Source of the DNA: Xenopus tropicalis
Lineage: Eukaryota > Chordata > Amphibia > Anura > Pipidae
NCBI RefSeq assembly: GCF_000004195.4
Contig: NC_030678.2
Location: 94,384,904 to 94,448,903 of the forward strand
Direction: 5' to 3'
DNA length: 64,000 nucleotides
This document shows positions 35,801 to 50,800 of the stretch, in pieces. The notes below the pieces were generated by a model. The model did no database searches. It was not told where the DNA came from and was given only the letters and a program-made list of their open reading frames with translations. The first letter of the stretch is position 1. Each line of letters begins with the position of its first letter. Both the position numbers and the translations under genes were made by a program.

Positions 35801-38800
35801 CCAAACAGTTTTGGTTTTGTTAAACATCCATACCTTTTCTAAACTTATCCAAATATATCAGCTGTCAGTCATAATGTACTATCCTATCTTTCCCAGGTGG
35901 GCTTGCTTTTGTAGCTTACAGTAAAAATTATAGTATTTCTAACAATAAAGGCTTTACCTTGTTAACCATTAGTAGTAGTATATATTAACTCATATTTATA
36001 GAGCACTGCCCTATACATGTCCTTCAGTTGTACAGCGATGCAGAATATCTTAGGTTCACAGTATTAATCTATTTTTTCTTTCCTTTAATAAAAAAACAAA
36101 TAATCAGAAGGTATTAATTTTCTAAGTTGGTTGGTCATATTGCCACTTAGAAAGAAGGGTCCACACTCGTAGGTTTTACATAGAAACACTATGGTCATTT
36201 ATTTGCTACAGCAGCAGCCTTTCTCAAAAAACAACCCATGTCTAATTATGTTTTTGAGGGAAAGGTGCTAGTGGTGGTGTCATGACATCATCAATGTGAG
36301 ACAAGGAACATTTGCATATAACATTTGCACAATGAACACAAGACACACTGCAAAAACACTACGAAAAAGTACTAAAAGTGCCAATCTGTTCTGTCATTAG
36401 AAAAATAGAATTTTACAAAGGGACACATGAGGATTAACTGAAAAATAACCATTAAACTGCGTCAGTAATGGTCTCACCCTCAAACAATACATTATGCAAC
36501 TTAATGAGCCCTTTATTAGAGAAACCGAAAAGTTCAGCGTGATAAACGCCACTTGGATGTGCCGTTTGTTGTCTGACAACATTATTTTACAATATGGCTG
36601 ATTGGTTTTGGTGTGATAACCAAATTACTTGAGATGGCCGACAGTCATTCTATTTTTTCCATGCAGTTCAGATTAAAGGGCATATTTATTAACATTGGAG
36701 ACAAACATCACCGGTGATATTGCCCATAGCAACCAATTAGATCTTTGCTTTTTGTTTTCTAACTTGTTGGTGATGGTTCAAATCTAATTGCTAGATATGG
36801 ACAACGTTACCAATGATGTTTGTCTCCAATTTTAATAAATACACCTCTGTATGTACTGCATAAATAATGCCGTGTGCAGACTCTCGCACAGTGAATTTTG
36901 GTGCAGAAACATGTGAGTATGCATTTTTGTGCTGAAATCCACTCTGTGTGTCTGTACACAGGCTGACACAGCGCATTTCAATGCAGACATCGAATTGGGC
37001 TGAGGAGAGCTGAGGGACTGTTCCTTGGCCTGCCCTTATGTGTAGGCTGGGAAACCGCTTCTTGGGCACTATCCAAGAGCTATAGCAAAGGCGCTATTTA
37101 TTGTTCTATGCTTGTTGTTGCAATCAAATGTAGCTGCCCCAGTGATCATTTGAACTGAAGTCTAACAAATTGCCCCTCTCCCCCAGAGAACAGATAAAAA
37201 TTGTCTCTAAATTTTCTCAGTGTAGCCACTAAAATTTTTGTTCTTGTTTCTCTGTCAAAGATTTCCATGTTTATACAAACCAGTTCCCATACTGTAGTAG
37301 GTGTCTTTGTGTATGTGTAGTTTTCTAAGCATCACATTTCTTCCTTTTCTTCAGTTTTTGTTCCACTCCCTGCCCTTCTCTCATGTAGGATCGCACCTGT
37401 ACCTCTACTCATGCTCATTCACTGAACCATTTATAGCAATGAATTGCACTCTATAGAAAACAGCTGCCTGTATATACATGTATTTTTTATTTTTATAGTT
37501 TAGCAAAAAGTTCAGCCCTTACATTTTAATAGTTAACTTGTGTTTTTTTTCTTCTTTTTTTAAGCATACCGTCTATCCCAGTAAACACACAGAAGCAAAA
37601 CTCAACAAAGCAAGCCTTAGCAGGTAATAATATAATAAATATTTAAATGTTCACACAGTATCTGTGTGCTATTACTGTAGTTCTTGGTTAAAAAGGCAGG
37701 TGGTGGTTTATTCTGCCGTTGTGTTTCTGTGGCTCTGCTTAAAAAGCCAATATCCCCTCCCCCTTTTCAGTTATACATTATACAGAGGCAAATTCCCTAA
37801 TTAAAGCATTAGGCAAAAAGTATGTTTAGGACAAGGAATGTTAAAAATAAAGAATTTTGATAAAGGGGGTTCTATTGTTCAATTAACATAAATCATATTT
37901 CGGTAACTTTTCATTAATTACTAAAATATGTAGTTATTGTTTCTTGGATGTCAAAATACATAATGGTTTGTTCTCATTGCTCACTAATGCTTGCAAAGAT
38001 TCTCTCTGTAAAGTGCTAAAGACTGGTGTTGGGAGCCACAAGTGTTGTGGTGTATTTTAGTTACATATTGTATTGTATCTTTTCTATATACAATCATTTA
38101 TTTCACCACTGACAGAATTATTTTTATTCTTTATATAGCTTTGTAACCAATAGTAAAGCTGGTTCTCTTGGTGTAGCATGTAATTCTTAGTCATAAATGG
38201 TAATTGGTAGAAATATCTTTATTTAGGTTTCATTAGCCCACTAGCTACATTGCCTAATCTGCTCACATCTCTATACAAGTATGGGATCCCTTATCCAAAA
38301 GCACGTTATAAGTAAAGCTCCAAATTAGGGTATGGCCATCTCCTATAGAGTTTAAAATGATTTCCTTTATCTCTGTTATCATAAAACTAAACCTTGTGCT
38401 TTATCCTAGCTGCATGCATTCATATTAAATGTAAAACATTAGAATTCGCTTTATTTAAAGGATTTTTATTAGGCAAGGTATGATGAGCCAAATTATGGAA
38501 GGATCTAGCGATGTGTGGGACAGCCCTATACCCATGGGGTTCTTGTGGATTGGGCAGGTTTGGGCTGACCTCGGCACACCATTTGCTGGTCACAGGCAGG
38601 TTCGGGTTTAGCTCTTGCACCTGTTCTTCCCACCTGCGACCTTACACTCCCAGCTTCTGAATTTATAGGCTGTGGCGGGACAGGCACAGGTCTATAAATA
38701 TAGGGGAAAAGCCAGGTCAGGTTTGGGTCGGGTGTGGGTTGAATTCAGCTCAATAAACAATCTTCTTTAGTTGTATGGACAATTACCGTATATACTCGAG

Positions 38801-41800
38801 TATAAGCCGATCCGAATATAAGCCGAGGTACCTAATTTTACCTAAGAAAACTGGAAAAACTTATTGACTCGAGTATAAGCCTAGGGTGGGAAATGCAGCC
38901 ACTTCTGCTAAGTTTCAATAATCAAATAATTAATAAAGGAAGCAAATTGTCCAATCAAAGCTTATCCTATCATCTACATCTAGAGGATATCCTGGGCAGT
39001 TGGCACCCATCAACAGGATCCCAACTTACTAGTTAACATACATAACAAAAATACTGTCTCTGTGTTTTATACCATTGCACTAATGTGGTCCTTAGCTGAC
39101 GCGTCTCCATAAGCCCAGTAAATGATCCAATTGTAATGAAGTCAGCCCAATTTGGCCCTAAATGTGGATGAACAAAGTGGTACCAGATCTGCGCATTCAG
39201 TAACTATATGTGGCCAACCCCTTAAAATGCAAATATAAGAGCTGGCTCTGATATGTGATCTATGCACTCATATGAAAACTCCAGTGGCACTTATAAGGCT
39301 AATAATGAACTTCCCTGTAGGAGTGGAAGATCTAATAATATGCTACCGGAGTGCTGTTATCACAGTGTATGGACTGGGTCTACATATCCCTGTAGTAAGC
39401 ATCTTAATTTTCTGAACTGAGCTTAGAGTTCTAGACAAGGATCATTTTATTTCCTTGGTTCCCTCTCCATCCCATTTACATTTTTCCTTGGCCTACAGCT
39501 GAGCAAACTAAATGGAGAACTGCTACTGGTTACTCGCCTTTAACAGCAAAGCGGTTGCTACTTTCAATGCATATAATCATAATTGTCCGTGCAGATCTCT
39601 TTTCCGGTAGGAGAGTGGTGGGTGAATACAGGCTGCGCCGCTGGCATTCATAATCACAATTGTCCGTGCAGAGAGAGCTGGAGAGTTTTCAGATGAGTGC
39701 AAAGATCACAGAAAGCAGCAGAGTGCCGAAACCCCGCCCCCCACGAGTACTTGGGCGGACGCGTATGCGTATCCGCTCTCCTACCGGAAAAGAGATCTGC
39801 ACAGGCAATTCTGATTATGAATGCCAGCGGCGCAGCCTGTATTCACCCACCGCTCTCCTACCGGAAAAGAGATCTACACGGACAATTCTGATTATGAATG
39901 CCAGCGGCGCAGCCTGTATTCACCCACCGCTCTCCTACCGGAAAAGAGATCTGCACGGACAATTATGATTATGAATGCCAGCGGCGCAGCCTGTATTCAC
40001 CCACCGCTCTCCTACCGGAAAGAAGTTCCTAATGTCATCTGCACGGACAATTATGGTTATTAGCATTGACAGTAGCAATCGCTTTGATGTTAAAGGCGAG
40101 TAACCAGTGGGTGGGGGGGCGGCGTGCTCGCCGAATGCCATTACAGCCTGTATTCACCCACCGCTCTCCTACCAGAAAGCTGCCAGGGAGCGAGGAGCGC
40201 TTAGTCCCTTTATCCCCCTCCATCAGTGTATTTCCCAACAGTGTATAACTACTAAATCATGCCGAATGCCATATTCACTCGAGTATAAGCCGAGCATTCG
40301 TTTTTAAGCACTTTTTTCGTGCTGAAAAACTCGGCTTATACTCGAGTATATACGGTAAGTTTATTATTACAGAAACAGAATGAAAAATAAAATTCTACTT
40401 TTTTAAAGTAGTAAAGAAAATAAGAGATTGCACAAATATGAATGTTTTGGACTATTGTGCTCTAAGGCTAGTGGTACACATGGTATTTTACTGAATAATA
40501 GAAATCATCCCTGTCTGTCTGTCTGTTTTGTGTGCATCAGTTAAGTTGCTTGCCAAGTAACACAAGGACTTGTGACAGATAGACAGGGGCATTTTGTCCA
40601 CCCAAGGGGTCATTTATAAAGACCCCATACCATGCCCATTAGTGCTTATTCATGAAGCACTTGTTTTTGGAGTGCTCTGGCAGGCAGTAAGGACAAGGCT
40701 CCTTAGCACCCTGCTGGCACTCACTATGTGTATAAGTAATGCTTACTTGTCTCTTCCCTCATGAATACAGAACTGCTGAATGCCAGCAGCTTTGAATTTA
40801 TGGGACCATGATGCAAAAGTACATGTTATCTGATTTGTAGTTTATAGCTCAATATGTGTGTTTTTCTTTTTTGTTTTTTTTTAAGAGCTAAAAAGTGACT
40901 TGTTTTGAGATAAAGAGTAAGCTGCAGATCTTGTTACATAAATAATATGACATCTTGGTTATTCATGTTTAGTTTTGCAATTTATACATATGTATAGAGA
41001 AAGTTTATTTTTTTGTGTATGTGACTTTCATTAATCCTTTCCTTTAATGGGAGTTTGAAAGGAGGCTCTGTAATTAATCATCAGTCTCCTTTATCCCTAT
41101 GTTCTGTGACTACTCTGTATCGTCTTTAGCTTATGGCACATTTACCGAAAAGTGAAAATGATTAAATGTAAATGTTGCATATAAACCCCAACATTACAAG
41201 CTTTGACAGGTGACTTCCATACATATGTATTGAACACTTCTTTAAAATATTCCAGCAGAGAAATATTTAGTTGGGGAATGTAATATTGGTCACTAATGGC
41301 AAAAACATTTCCCTACAAAAATTTGCATTGTGAACAATTTTGTGCGAATGTAAACTATCTTTTGCAAAGTATTTGCCTTTCATGTGACAGTAGTATAGCA
41401 ATAGCAAATTTTTACTTTTATACCAGCACACATTATATGTAATAACTGGAAAAAGTAGCTATTTTTGCACTAACATTTATGCCATTTTCAAGCACGTCTT
41501 AAACATTCGCAATGTGCAGTTACAATTCACAGTGCAATAACATTAGATTATGAAATGGCAATTTTTATTCTTATTTGTGCACAATTTTCTTCTATTTTAC
41601 AGATTTTATTACATTACTCTAAAAAGTGTGCCATTCAGTGGAACCTGAATGAAGGTACAGTTATGGGATCCCTTATCTGGAAACCTGTTTTCCAGAAAGT
41701 TCCAAAATACAGAAAGGCCATCTCCTATAGACTGCATTATAAGCAAATAATTCTAATTTTAAAAATGATTTCCTTTTTCTCTGTAATAATAAAACAGTAC

Positions 41801-44800
41801 CTTGTACTTGATCCCAACTAAGATATAATGAATCCTTATTGGAGGCAATAAAAGCCTATAGGGTTTATTCAATATTTAGATGATTTTTAGCAGACTTAAG
41901 TTATGGCGATCCAAATTACAGAAAGATCCCTTATCCGGAAAACCCCAGGTCCCGAGCATTCTGGATAACAGGTCCCATACCTGTACTTCAGATCAGTTTT
42001 TGTAATTAGGAGGAATCTTTTAGTGAATTTACCTGAGAAATCCTGCAGTCTCTGACCTTCTAGAGCATTAAAATATATTTATATTTTTAGGTTACTTTTG
42101 TCTTATTTAACTAGCCCACAAATTCTCTGGAAATTGAACTGGAGATTACCTGAGTTTTCTTTGAAAAATCTGCTTAATTAAATAACTAACACAGCATTGC
42201 GACACAAGCAGTGAGAATAGAGGAGCTGTTACACTAAAGTGGAGAAGTGAAGACCCTGTGTAGTAGAAACAAAACTGTGATCCGAATGTATGCAACAGAG
42301 TGCACATGTTACACACCATGTGGCAATAGCCGGTGGTTGTTGCAAGGCGGTCGGTATGTGCTCACATGTTGGGGAGAGAACCAAATAAGTTCATCTTCTT
42401 TTTAATTTGTGTCAAGTGTTTGATTTCCTTCAACTTTGCTTCTTTAAGCAAAACTGGGTATTATGCATGGCGTTATAATCTATAACAGACTGGAGAAGGA
42501 TGGTGCATGCCAATCATTTTTATTTTTAAGAGAGTGGCGAATCAAGTTTCTTGGTGATGCCATATTTTTATATAAGTCTAAGCTACATATCTGTGCTTGC
42601 AATTGAACTTAGAGAATTTGTATTATGGAGAAAGGTTTGACATGATATTTTACTCTGGCCACTCAGGTCACCACAGTTACCACCCAAGCAACAGTATTCA
42701 GGCTCACCATCTGTACAGGGCCACCATAAACTTAAATGGATATTCAAAACAGCACATATTTACCAAACCCCTCACTGTGACTCCTCTTGCTTTTATGGTA
42801 TTTATGGTTTTTATTTAGTATTGGATATGAATATAGGACATCTTGTTTTATTATATATTGTCTTAGCTTTAGATGCTTATATGGTGGTACAATTTCAGTA
42901 TTTGGTATAATTAGTGGTCTGACTGAGACCCTGCACCCCCCACCCCCCCCATCCTTTTCTTATTGCGTTGTGGAGGTATATGAAAAAATGTGCGAGAAAA
43001 ATGAAACATTTTACTTTTCAAGTATTTACAGAAAATTGTACCACTTGTTTGTTAAATATATGAATTTAAGGGGCACAGATAAATTCCATAGCAAAATAAA
43101 GTCCCAAGTCCACAGGCATTGGTGCATTTATAATGAAATTTCAGGTCTGCATTGTGTCAATCAACTCAGTGGGCTTATATGAATAAAAAAAAATAACAAC
43201 CTGACTATTTGCTTATAAGCTTTTAGACCATTCATTGTTCTACAGTATGTCTATTGGATGGACTACTACCTTGGTTTCTTCTGTGTTGTGCTTTAATGAA
43301 ACCAATTTACTCAACTGAGTAAATGTAATAACATATGTAGACCTTCTCCCATATAACAACATCTCATTGTCTGGCATGTACGCATCTGTGTTCTAAATTG
43401 CTATTCCTGTTTTTAGTAGGCTTTTAATGTTCAAATGCATTTAAAACTCATACTTTGATGTAAAAATAGCAACTCTGCATGCAATACTTCAGTACAACCA
43501 GAGCTATAAAAAGGCAAATTAATAACATTGCTTTGTATAAAAGTACAAAGTTATCTTGGCAAATAGTCTTTGTAATGCAATGGCAAGTTTTTAAACCCTA
43601 CAGAGCAGCCCTTCTAGATTCTAATATACATGTTCATGATCAACTAATGTTGCAAGGGAGCAGATTGGAAATATCTGAACACTGCAGTCACCAGCCCTGC
43701 TGCAAAACTCTGCCTCTGGAAGGCAGTGTAGCTGAGCCATTTTGATGAGTGAGGTTGCTGCAGTTTAGGTGGGCTTATGCAAGGGTAATTGTTCTATTTT
43801 CTATGCACAATGACAAGTACTGTTGAGATGAAAGCTGTGTTCTCTTTACCAGAAATATACTCAGCATTGGTTCAGAAGATTACATTTCGCCTGGATATCC
43901 TGTGTTTTTACTCTGCTGTTGTCTTTTTATTTTACACATTTGTTATCTTGCTGTATTGTGTAGAATTTTCAGCTCTGTGCCCTTACCATTGTATACCTCT
44001 TGGGTATTGTTGGCCAACTGCACTTGATAACACTGTCTGCTTACTTCCCATATTGCTATTTTGTAGTTAGTTGCTTTTCACCCTTAAACTAATCACACAT
44101 GGGTTGTTTTCTATGCTTATTTATGCTTCTACATCCAGTGTTCTTGTGTATGTATGCCAGCAGGGAAAATGACCCATGTTACAAAAGTGTAATGGCACAT
44201 TGGATGTTTTGTTTTGTCAGCTGTTCAGAATTATCTCCAGCATGGAAGTGCCAAAATGTCTTAAAAAAAAACAAAAACCTTTGAATTTCATACTAAGATA
44301 ACTGTGCTTGTTAAACAGTTTACTCTCCTAGTTATGCAGAATCAACACTTCAGTTTTACAAGCAGCTATTCTGGTTGACTTCAGTACAAAAGTAATTTTA
44401 ATGTTATGTTGCCCATGTTGCGCAATTTTTAGGACGATTGACAAAGCGTTTAGTGTGCCATTATCCAAATGATTATATATCCTAATATTTCCCTGTTAGA
44501 ATCACATATGGCACTTTTCTTAAAACTTTAGTTATACAGTATCTACTTGCTGTAATTTTGTATTCAGAAGGCAGTCGGTAACTAGCTAAACATCTTCAAG
44601 GAAAAAAATACAGCAAGTCTAGTTCCTTTGACTTATTACTATTTATATATCATGACCTAGATCAGGGGTCCTCAAACGTTTTTAACAGGGGGCCAGTTCA
44701 TGGTCTTTTAGACTGTTGGGGGCCGGACTATAGTTCTCAAGCTATGCCCCCGCAAGGGGCAGAGCAGCACAGGTAACACAGCACCAGTGCTTTCTCAAGG

Positions 44801-47800
44801 TGGCATCACTTCTCCGATGTAATTGATAAAGTCAGGCAGTTTTGTTCTATAATCTTTTATGTAGTCTGGACCTTTGCAAAACGTTAGTTGCCATTGAATG
44901 TCAATGAAATTACATTTGCATAGAAAATGTTCTTATATATTGGTTTCACATACCATATGTAATGCTATGGTTGTCCGTCTCTGCCTTTCCCAACAGGGGT
45001 CCCTAGAAAATGTATTATTAATCTTAAGTCTCTAGTCAGGGAAAAATGTCTCGGTACCTTTGTATGATGGTCATTTAGACAGTTCCTATTATATATCTTT
45101 GACTGCAACCTACCTGTTAACTACTACTTCTACCTACCAGACTGCTCCAAAGCAGATGTCAGTGCTAAACTAGGAGGCAAAGTGTGAGTCCTGCTTGCCA
45201 GGGCATTTTTTCGACTCTGACTGGCAACATGCTTCCCCGCTCCCCGTTGTGTCCTCCCGCTCCCTGCTGGATCCTCCCTCTCCCACCTTCCCCGCTGCCA
45301 GGAGTGAGGACACAGCGGGGGCCAGGTAAATTACTTTGGGGGGCCGTAGTTTGAGGATCCCTGACCTAGATAAATGAAAACCTTCACAGTCATTCAGTTA
45401 TACAGCCTTTGTTACTGTAGCTTTTTCCTGATCATTTTCTCATAGTTAATGTTTGCTGTACCTGGAAGCAGTCTTTTTTTTCTACACTTTTTCACACATT
45501 TTTCTTGAACCAATATATTTATTTTGATATTTTCAAGATAATATTGATTTTGTTTTTTCTTTATTTAGTATTTCATTATCCAGTCTTTCTGTCCATATAT
45601 GTTATAAAAATGTCCACATGGACCAGCACTCCATTTCTTCTGAATCAATACCTTTATTCATGTATCGAATTCACAAGTATGCTGAATTAAAAAATGTGAA
45701 TTTGCTAGAAAAGCAGAGCTGGTCCATATGAACATTATTATTATTATATAATTTGACCTAGTACCCATGATTGCACAAGACCAGATTGAGTGCAGACACT
45801 TTCCAAAGTTATATGTTATATAGATATTTGATGAAATACGTGAAAAAATTGGAAGGAATTGTTGGAACTTAGGAAACTAGGAAATTAATGAAAAATGTGT
45901 GGTGTGGTTATAAGATGGCATAGGAGCTTAATAATTGCAGTAAGTTTACTTTGACTGGAGGTAAAGGTAGTGGCACACAGGGCGATTTAGAGTATACTGT
46001 CTCATGTAGCTCTGTGGGCAGGGGACAAATCACTACAAATTACCCCTTTGTAAACTTTAAATTGAAAGGTGCAGGTGCAGTTTCACATTGATCATCACTA
46101 TGAAAAAAACATAACTTTCATTTGTAATAAATGTCAGATTCAATTTTAGACTTTGCTGGAATTCCCTACACATTTTGCTATACGAAGCATTCCAATGAAG
46201 GCTACAAAAACTGTTAATACTTATGGTCTAATGTGGCTGTGTCATTAAGTACAAGCGTGAATTTAGAAAATGTGACAGATATCTTTTGAATTTGATTTTT
46301 TGTAGCTTAGTGGGCAAAATGCTCCCAAAAATATCTGCCATCCCATTCACATTGATAGGAAATCACCTGCAAGTATCAAGTGCAGTCAAGTGACATCCAG
46401 GGAAAGGGTGCCTCTGCATCGGGTGCATAGATCCTGCACAGTACTATTTAGTAATGTTTTCTGTGGGTTTCACTACTTGTTTTATATATATTTTCTCATC
46501 TCTTTACATTTGCATTGAACACCTATTTTTTTTTTCATTTTTTTTAAACTTTTAATTTAACATTCATTTTATTTAGAATTTGTTTTATTTATTTTATTTT
46601 TGTTTCTCCCTCCCCACTGTTTTCTTTTTGAATGTCTGTCTATTCCATGTACACCAAAAGGCATGACGGCTATTCTGATGTCTGCAGCTGGGCTCCCAGT
46701 GCGCTTTACTTCTGCACCTCCACCTTCCAACCCACCCGTGAACAGTAAACCTGATAAAAATCACAACTCAGTTAGGAAATTGAGGAAAATGCCAAAAAAA
46801 GGTAGACTGCATTCATATTTTCAATGCCGCTTTAACTTGTTAATTGTCCAGGTATTCACTCATTTTCTTTATTAATTGAATCAATGGAATATAAAGACCT
46901 AATTCCATATTTGTTCATCTTTATATTATTTATAAGGAGTCAGCACAATCTGCAATTGTTTTTTCTTATTAGTTGTTTATTTCTAACCTATTGCTCACAG
47001 TTGAGGTATCTTTGGTCTTTTGAGTTTATTATCTTATAGAAGTGGCAATTTATAAGATTATAAGGCTCGTTTACAAGCATAATTGCAATTGCAATCCCTT
47101 AATGTTTTGTTTTGTTTTTTTTTTTACCCACAATGCAGTGTTTCTCCCAGAATTCCAGTGTTGTAGCATAGGCTTTGGTAAACTGTGTACAAATTCCAGA
47201 GCAAGTTTTTCTTAGTCAGTTTGTGTGCAAATGGGTTTACTTCTGACACACAACATCAAGTTAGTAACAAACAAAAGTGTTTTTTATTAGTTTTCACCTC
47301 TTCAAGGCGAGTTACATGGAATTTATCAGAGCAGGCTCAACTAGCGCATTGGCACTTAGCGCAAGGTTAAGGAATGTGTATGGGTGCAAGTACAAGTACC
47401 TTTCAAATGTACATCTGGCACACAGTTTATTGTGGTTGTGTTTGTAAATGAGCCTTTATTACTTGTAAGGGGAGAGGCCATGATTAAGTCACTTGGAAAA
47501 GATGGGGCTGGTAATAATGTCCAAGTGAGCAAGGAAGTGTAAGCAAATGTTACACTCAGGTTTTTTAATGAAAATCCATCTGCTTAACAGCACATTTAAT
47601 CTAATGTAAATTTCCCTTTTCAGGCTCAGACACTTAAACTGCATCCATCAATTCCAGACTATGGGAATAGTTCATAATCCTACACACGTTAAAGAAAAAG
47701 TCTGAAAAGAAACTTCTATTTGAGCTGCCTTTTAAATAATTAAGTTTGTCTGTGTATATTTATGTGTATGTAAAACCAGTACATAAGGATTAGTGGTCTG

Positions 47801-50800
47801 AAGTACAGGTATAAGACTGTTATTCAGAATGCTCAGGACCCAGGGCTTTCCAGATAAGGGATCTTTCCATAATTTGGATTTCCATTCCTTAAATCTACTA
47901 AAAATAATTTAAAGGATACATATCATTTAAAAAATTAAGAATGTAACAGTGATTTATACTCCTCTAAATATAGAAGGATTGTGCTTATAAAAAGTTGTGT
48001 TTCGGACTGATTTATTGAGAAATTCCACCAAAACTCCACTAGTCTCGGCCATCTGTCCCACTTCCTGCCGGCTGAATTCTCTGGACGTGCAGGGGAGCCG
48101 CCGGCTCTCGGTGCAGGCACTCACTGTAGGATAGGAACCAATTAGCAGCTAGGCTGTCCTGATAGGGAACTGAAGCCTTTCTTTGCTTGTGTGAGTACAA
48201 GGCTGTGATTGGCTATCCCCCCCCCCCCCTACTTCTGGCAGGGACTGTTAGGACACGCCAACTCTTCATTTGAAACAGTGACAGAGACCTGATAGGATCT
48301 AAAGGGAACTCCAGTAAAGGGGCCATTTTTGCAGACTGTATTCAATTTTAGACCAAAGTGAAACCAGCACCATATATTATTCATAATTGCCTACAAAATT
48401 ACGTTTTTTTTCCATTTTTCCAATATGTCTCCTCTAAACAATATTTAAACCCAATGAGAATGTTTTGCCTCAAATAAGGATTAATTATATCTTAGTTGGG
48501 ATCAAGTACAAGGTACTGTTTTATTATTACAGGGGGAAATCATTTTTAAAAATTAGAATTTTTTTTTATTATGTAGTCTATGGTAGATGGTTTTTCCGTA
48601 ATTCGGAACTTGGATAGCGAGTTTCCGGATAACTGAAGTAGTGTAGGGTGCCCTTGAATCCAGGTTCCATTTGTGTCCCATGCTGTTCAGTTCCCTGTTA
48701 TGCTGGGAGGCACAGTTGGGAGACAAAGGGCCAACTGCTCAGGGTGCCTTAGTCGGGGTGCTGCACCCTGCCGTGGGATTTTCGGTACTCTGTAGGTGGT
48801 CAGGTCTGTATTGGAAGGTTACTCTAGTCCAGTGATCCCCAACCAGTGGTTCGTGAGCAACATGTTGCTCCCTAAACCCTTTGATGTTGCTCCCAGTGGC
48901 CTCAAAGCAGCCCATTTTTGAAAACCTGGCTTGGAGGCAAGTTTTGGTTGCATAAAAACCCCAGCATAATGCCAAACAGAGCCTTCTGTAGGCTGCCAGT
49001 CCACATTAGGGCTAATAAATAGCCAATTATTGCTCTTATTGGCACCATTAGGAACCTCTTTCATGCTTGTGTTGCTCCTCAAGACTTTTTCCATTTGATT
49101 GTGGTTCATGGGTATAAAAGGCTGGGGATCCCTGCTCTAGTCATACAAGTCATACATACTAGTCATACAAATAAAAAAGTTTGAGGGGGAAAAAAAGGAA
49201 AGTGCAATTAAATGTTTTTAGAATAGCATTTTTTACTTGTGCTAAAATTATGCAATTAATGTGTTTCCTGTCCATTTAATAAATGTTTAAATGCAGTTTT
49301 GGGATCTGTTTTGTTTGTTGTTTATTCACTACATTAAGGTAAACCCACTAATGGAGCTTTCTTTGATAAAGAAAATAAAGCCTAAACTACAACAACACTG
49401 CCTTTTTAAAACAGAGTGTAGAGATGTTGAAATCAATACAAATGGCCATGTAAATAGAATGGTGTGTGATAATTATCTTTATAGTATGCTATTAAATAAA
49501 GAGAAGCACATACCCCCAGGAATAATTTTTTAATCATGCTATATAAATTGCTCGTGCAGCTGCTCTGCAAACTATGTCCAGCCAAAGTCAATAACGACTT
49601 TCACGCCAGTCATGTTATTTGTGTCTCATAAAAGCTGAAAATGTTCCCAATGGGGATTGATAGCATTACTTTGGGAAATTGTGAAATTAGACATCAGCTT
49701 AAATGAAACAAGAAAACCCAGTTAGCGGGGATGCCAGTTTGTTTGACTTCCCTGTGACTAATCTCTAACCTGGGACCCTGGTCAGTCCTTTAGTTATTAG
49801 AATTATCAGGCCAGAATAGGTTCTATAGACCACCGCCACCATTTTAGTTGTTCTTTCCAATGAACCCCTGAATCTTATGAAAGTGAGTAAATCACTTTAC
49901 TGAGAAGGCACAGAGTATAGATAATTGTGAACAACTAAAATGGACACTGTGCTCTCTACACTCCATACACACACCCACTCTTGTGTGTTTTTTGAAGAAA
50001 CTGATTCTGGGGCCCCAGTCAGCAAATAGAATCAGCTAACAAATACACCCACCTGTGATTGTGTGTTTTTCATTGTCCTTTGAGAGTACATATAACACCG
50101 TAGGTAGCATCTTCTTACATTTCAAATAAACACGCTATTTTGTATTTCTTCCTTCCTGCTTAATTGAGCTACATCCATACCATGAATTACCACATGACAC
50201 AGGATGTGGTGTTGGCTGTCATATGTACTTACACTTATAATTTAGCACTGTGTTAATGCAGCAGCTTAAGCAACCGGAAACCTTGTGAAGTTTGGCTAAG
50301 CAATAGAAATTATCAAAAAAATTTGAAGCATGTAAGGGGCATCACCATTTAGGGGGCAGATTGTGCCTGGATGCTGTCGCATGAGTTTGCACTTGGCCAC
50401 ACTCTACTGTCAGATGGAATGTTCTTCATATTAAATGGACCTTTCTTTTATTCTTGTCACTTTAAATATACTCTTGAGCATACTGTAATTTTGTTTATTA
50501 AATCCTATAAAATGTAAATCTTTGGTATTAGCTGGAAGTACTTTGAGCAATCTACTACAGAAATATTAAGAGACAGCTTTAGTAGTGGAAACTACTTTGG
50601 TAGGATGCTGATTGTACAGATATAATTCTCCCTAACTGGAAAACCAGTCAAAGCTGTTCCACATGAAGGAAGCCTGAGCTTAAACAAGAAACATTAAAAC
50701 AGAAGGAACAAGGTTTAGCTGGTCCCTCCCAAAATATTTTCTGTTTAAACCAGACTCCTTTGCTTTCATTGTTTAGCAGGAGTGTCTAAGCTAAGGGAGT

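Larger units (their letters stand above)
37624..46660. other. dtx2 intron 3
   Basis: Nine kilobases. Apart from the listed elements (38277-38420, 38786-40355, 41656-41988, 44655-45371) I see AT-rich sequence without recognisable exons or RNA genes. Confidence 0.5.

Noticed and set aside
39660..40307. Frames of 60-102 codons with repeated blocks
   Set aside because: Tandem 76-bp units of a noncoding TIR element.
42787..43182. 131-codon frame in dtx2 intron 3
   Set aside because: No family resemblance; a length expected by chance in 64 kb of both strands.
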